Assembly: GCA_964515615.1 (NCBI GenBank)
Contig: CAZEVI010000003.1
Span: 1 to 40,186 of the forward strand
DNA: 40,186 bases
Direction: 5' to 3'
Origin: CAZEVI01 sp964515615
GTDB taxonomy: Bacteria; Patescibacteriota; UBA1384; XYA2-FULL-43-10; CAINNR01
Made by a program: the position numbers and the translations under genes. A model generated the notes under the pieces. It was not told where the DNA came from. It saw only the letters and a program-made list of their open reading frames with translations, and ran no database searches. Below, one piece after another: positions 39,487 through 40,186 of this stretch. The first letter of the stretch is position 1, and the number at the start of each line of letters is the position of its first letter.

Positions 39487-40186
39487 CTATTTTTTGTAAA
39501 CTTTAGTTTCGCCGCTACTATCTTCAATTACATATCCGAGTTCTTCTATTTGATGACGCAATTTATCCGAAAGCACAAAATCTTTTTTAACTCTCGCCTC
39601 TTTGCGATCGGAGACTAATTTCTGAATTTCCACCGGTATTTCCACATCAGACGTTTTATCTAAATCAAGGCCAAAAACTTTGTCCATTTCCAATACAGTC
39701 GATTTTTTATCACCGGCTGATAATTTTTCATCACGGAGTAAATTCCAAAAAACCGCCAATGCTTCCGGCGAATTTAGGTCATTTTCCAATGCCGATTTAA
39801 ATTTATCTAAATAATTACTATTAACTTTGTCCACATCTTTAATCAAAGATAAAATCTTTCGCGCTCGACCAATAGCATTTCTTGCCGCTTCCAATGATTG
39901 CCAAGTAAAATTCAATTTGTCGCGATAGTGCGCCGAAAGACAAAGATAACGAAAATCAAGTGCCGAAAATCCCTTTTTTTCAACATCAGCCAAAGTATAT
40001 ACGTTATTTAAACTTTTTGACATTTTTTTGCCGTCAACCAAGAGATGCTCACCGTGAATCCAAAAATTAACAAACTTTTTACCGCTTCTGGCTTCCGATT
40101 GGGCAATTTCGTTTTCGTGATGCGGAAATATTAAATCAACTGCTCCGGCATGAATATCGAGCGTTTCACCTAATTTATCCTGCGAC
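39487..40186 (-). CDS. cysS: Cysteinyl-tRNA synthetase, C-terminal part (runs off the window)
   Basis: The frame continues past the right edge. Visible from the edge inward are LDIHAGAVDLIFPHHENEIA, a hallmark of CysRS and part of its cysteine and zinc site (with the zinc-ligand His and Glu), then WIHGEHLLVDGKKMSKSLNN with the KMSKS ATP-binding loop. After that come the helical anticodon-region domain (YLCLSAHYRDKLNFTWQSLE) and a C-terminal extension ending VIEDSSGETKVYKK. About 233 codons are seen, roughly half of a normal CysRS. The internal TTG at 40041 is not the start. The HIGH motif lies outside the window. Directly after the stop is gene-free DNA and the convergent structured RNA. Confidence 0.95.
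   Translation of the reverse strand, partial: SQDKLGETLDIHAGAVDLIFPHHENEIAQSEARSGKKFVNFWIHGEHLLVDGKKMSKSLNNVYTLADVEKKGFSALDFRYLCLSAHYRDKLNFTWQSLEAARNAIGRARKILSLIKDVDKVNSNYLDKFKSALENDLNSPEALAVFWNLLRDEKLSAGDKKSTVLEMDKVFGLDLDKTSDVEIPVEIQKLVSDRKEARVKKDFVLSDKLRHQIEELGYVIEDSSGETKVYKK

Noticed and set aside
1..40186. CRISPR arrays, IS elements, rRNA or tRNA genes
   Set aside because: No regularly spaced direct repeats, transposase motifs, or rRNA/tRNA signatures were found on either strand by eye.

Overview
The window looks like part of a Candidate Phyla Radiation (Patescibacteria) genome. The DNA is AT-rich and genes are tightly packed. Several ribosomal proteins carry lineage-type charged extensions, and many gene products are proline-rich or unrecognised. 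It also holds the DUF5663-like / TraG-VirD4-like ATPase gene set that I associate with this group. An RF2 gene (SPF and GGQ motifs) is present and some genes end in TGA, so UGA is a stop codon; this argues against Gracilibacteria/Absconditabacteria. I cannot place the lineage more finely. No rRNA or tRNA gene, IS element or CRISPR array is visible. A 100-N scaffold gap lies at 21449-21548.

Layout. (1) 1-650: a GC-rich, multi-hairpin RNA with its own promoter and terminator. (2) 651-6592, plus strand: rmuC, a polysaccharide deacetylase, an RluD-type pseudouridine synthase, a ribbon-helix-helix/reduced nucleotidyltransferase fusion with its own promoter and possible operator, then secD-secF. 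(3) 6593-7580: gene-free AT-rich DNA. (4) 7581-20517, minus strand: a locus with two paralogous membrane-anchored TraG/VirD4-like ATPases, a 1237-aa Pro-rich multi-repeat membrane protein, a 333-aa Pro/Glu-rich protein, a DUF5663-like protein, a sigma-region-4/HARE-HTH regulator and a small beta-rich protein. (5) 20518-22870: GC-rich secreted/membrane protein spanning the N gap, and a Pro/Ala-rich protein. (6) 22873-29654, minus strand: tgt, rplL, rplJ, rplA, pth, ybaB, an M50-like metalloprotease and prfB. (7) 29655-30542: gene-free DNA with a 54-bp perfect palindrome. (8) 30543-37204, minus strand: two paralogous DUF11-type surface proteins (one ending in an LPRTG sorting signal), and an operon of two secreted proteins (one coiled-coil, one Pro-rich) behind a long structured leader. 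(9) 37637 to the end: dus, a second independent structured RNA on the plus strand, and the 3' part of cysS.

How the genes fit together. The housekeeping part covers translation (L1, L10, L7/L12, RF2, Pth, CysRS, Tgt, Dus, Rlu) and Sec export. The accessory part is envelope-centred: exported Pro-rich, coiled-coil and DUF11 proteins that would use Sec, and a possible transfer or export machine built on two TraG-like ATPases. Most promoters I can read share one form: TTGACA, a 16-18 nt spacer, and usually an extended -10 beginning TGN (often TGC). The strongest leads for new biology are the two-ATPase locus, the structured RNAs at 95-516, 37312-37591 and 38855-39355, the RHH/nucleotidyltransferase fusion with TCATAC repeats at its promoter, and a palindromic repeat family that has entered the tgt and dus coding sequences in different reading frames.
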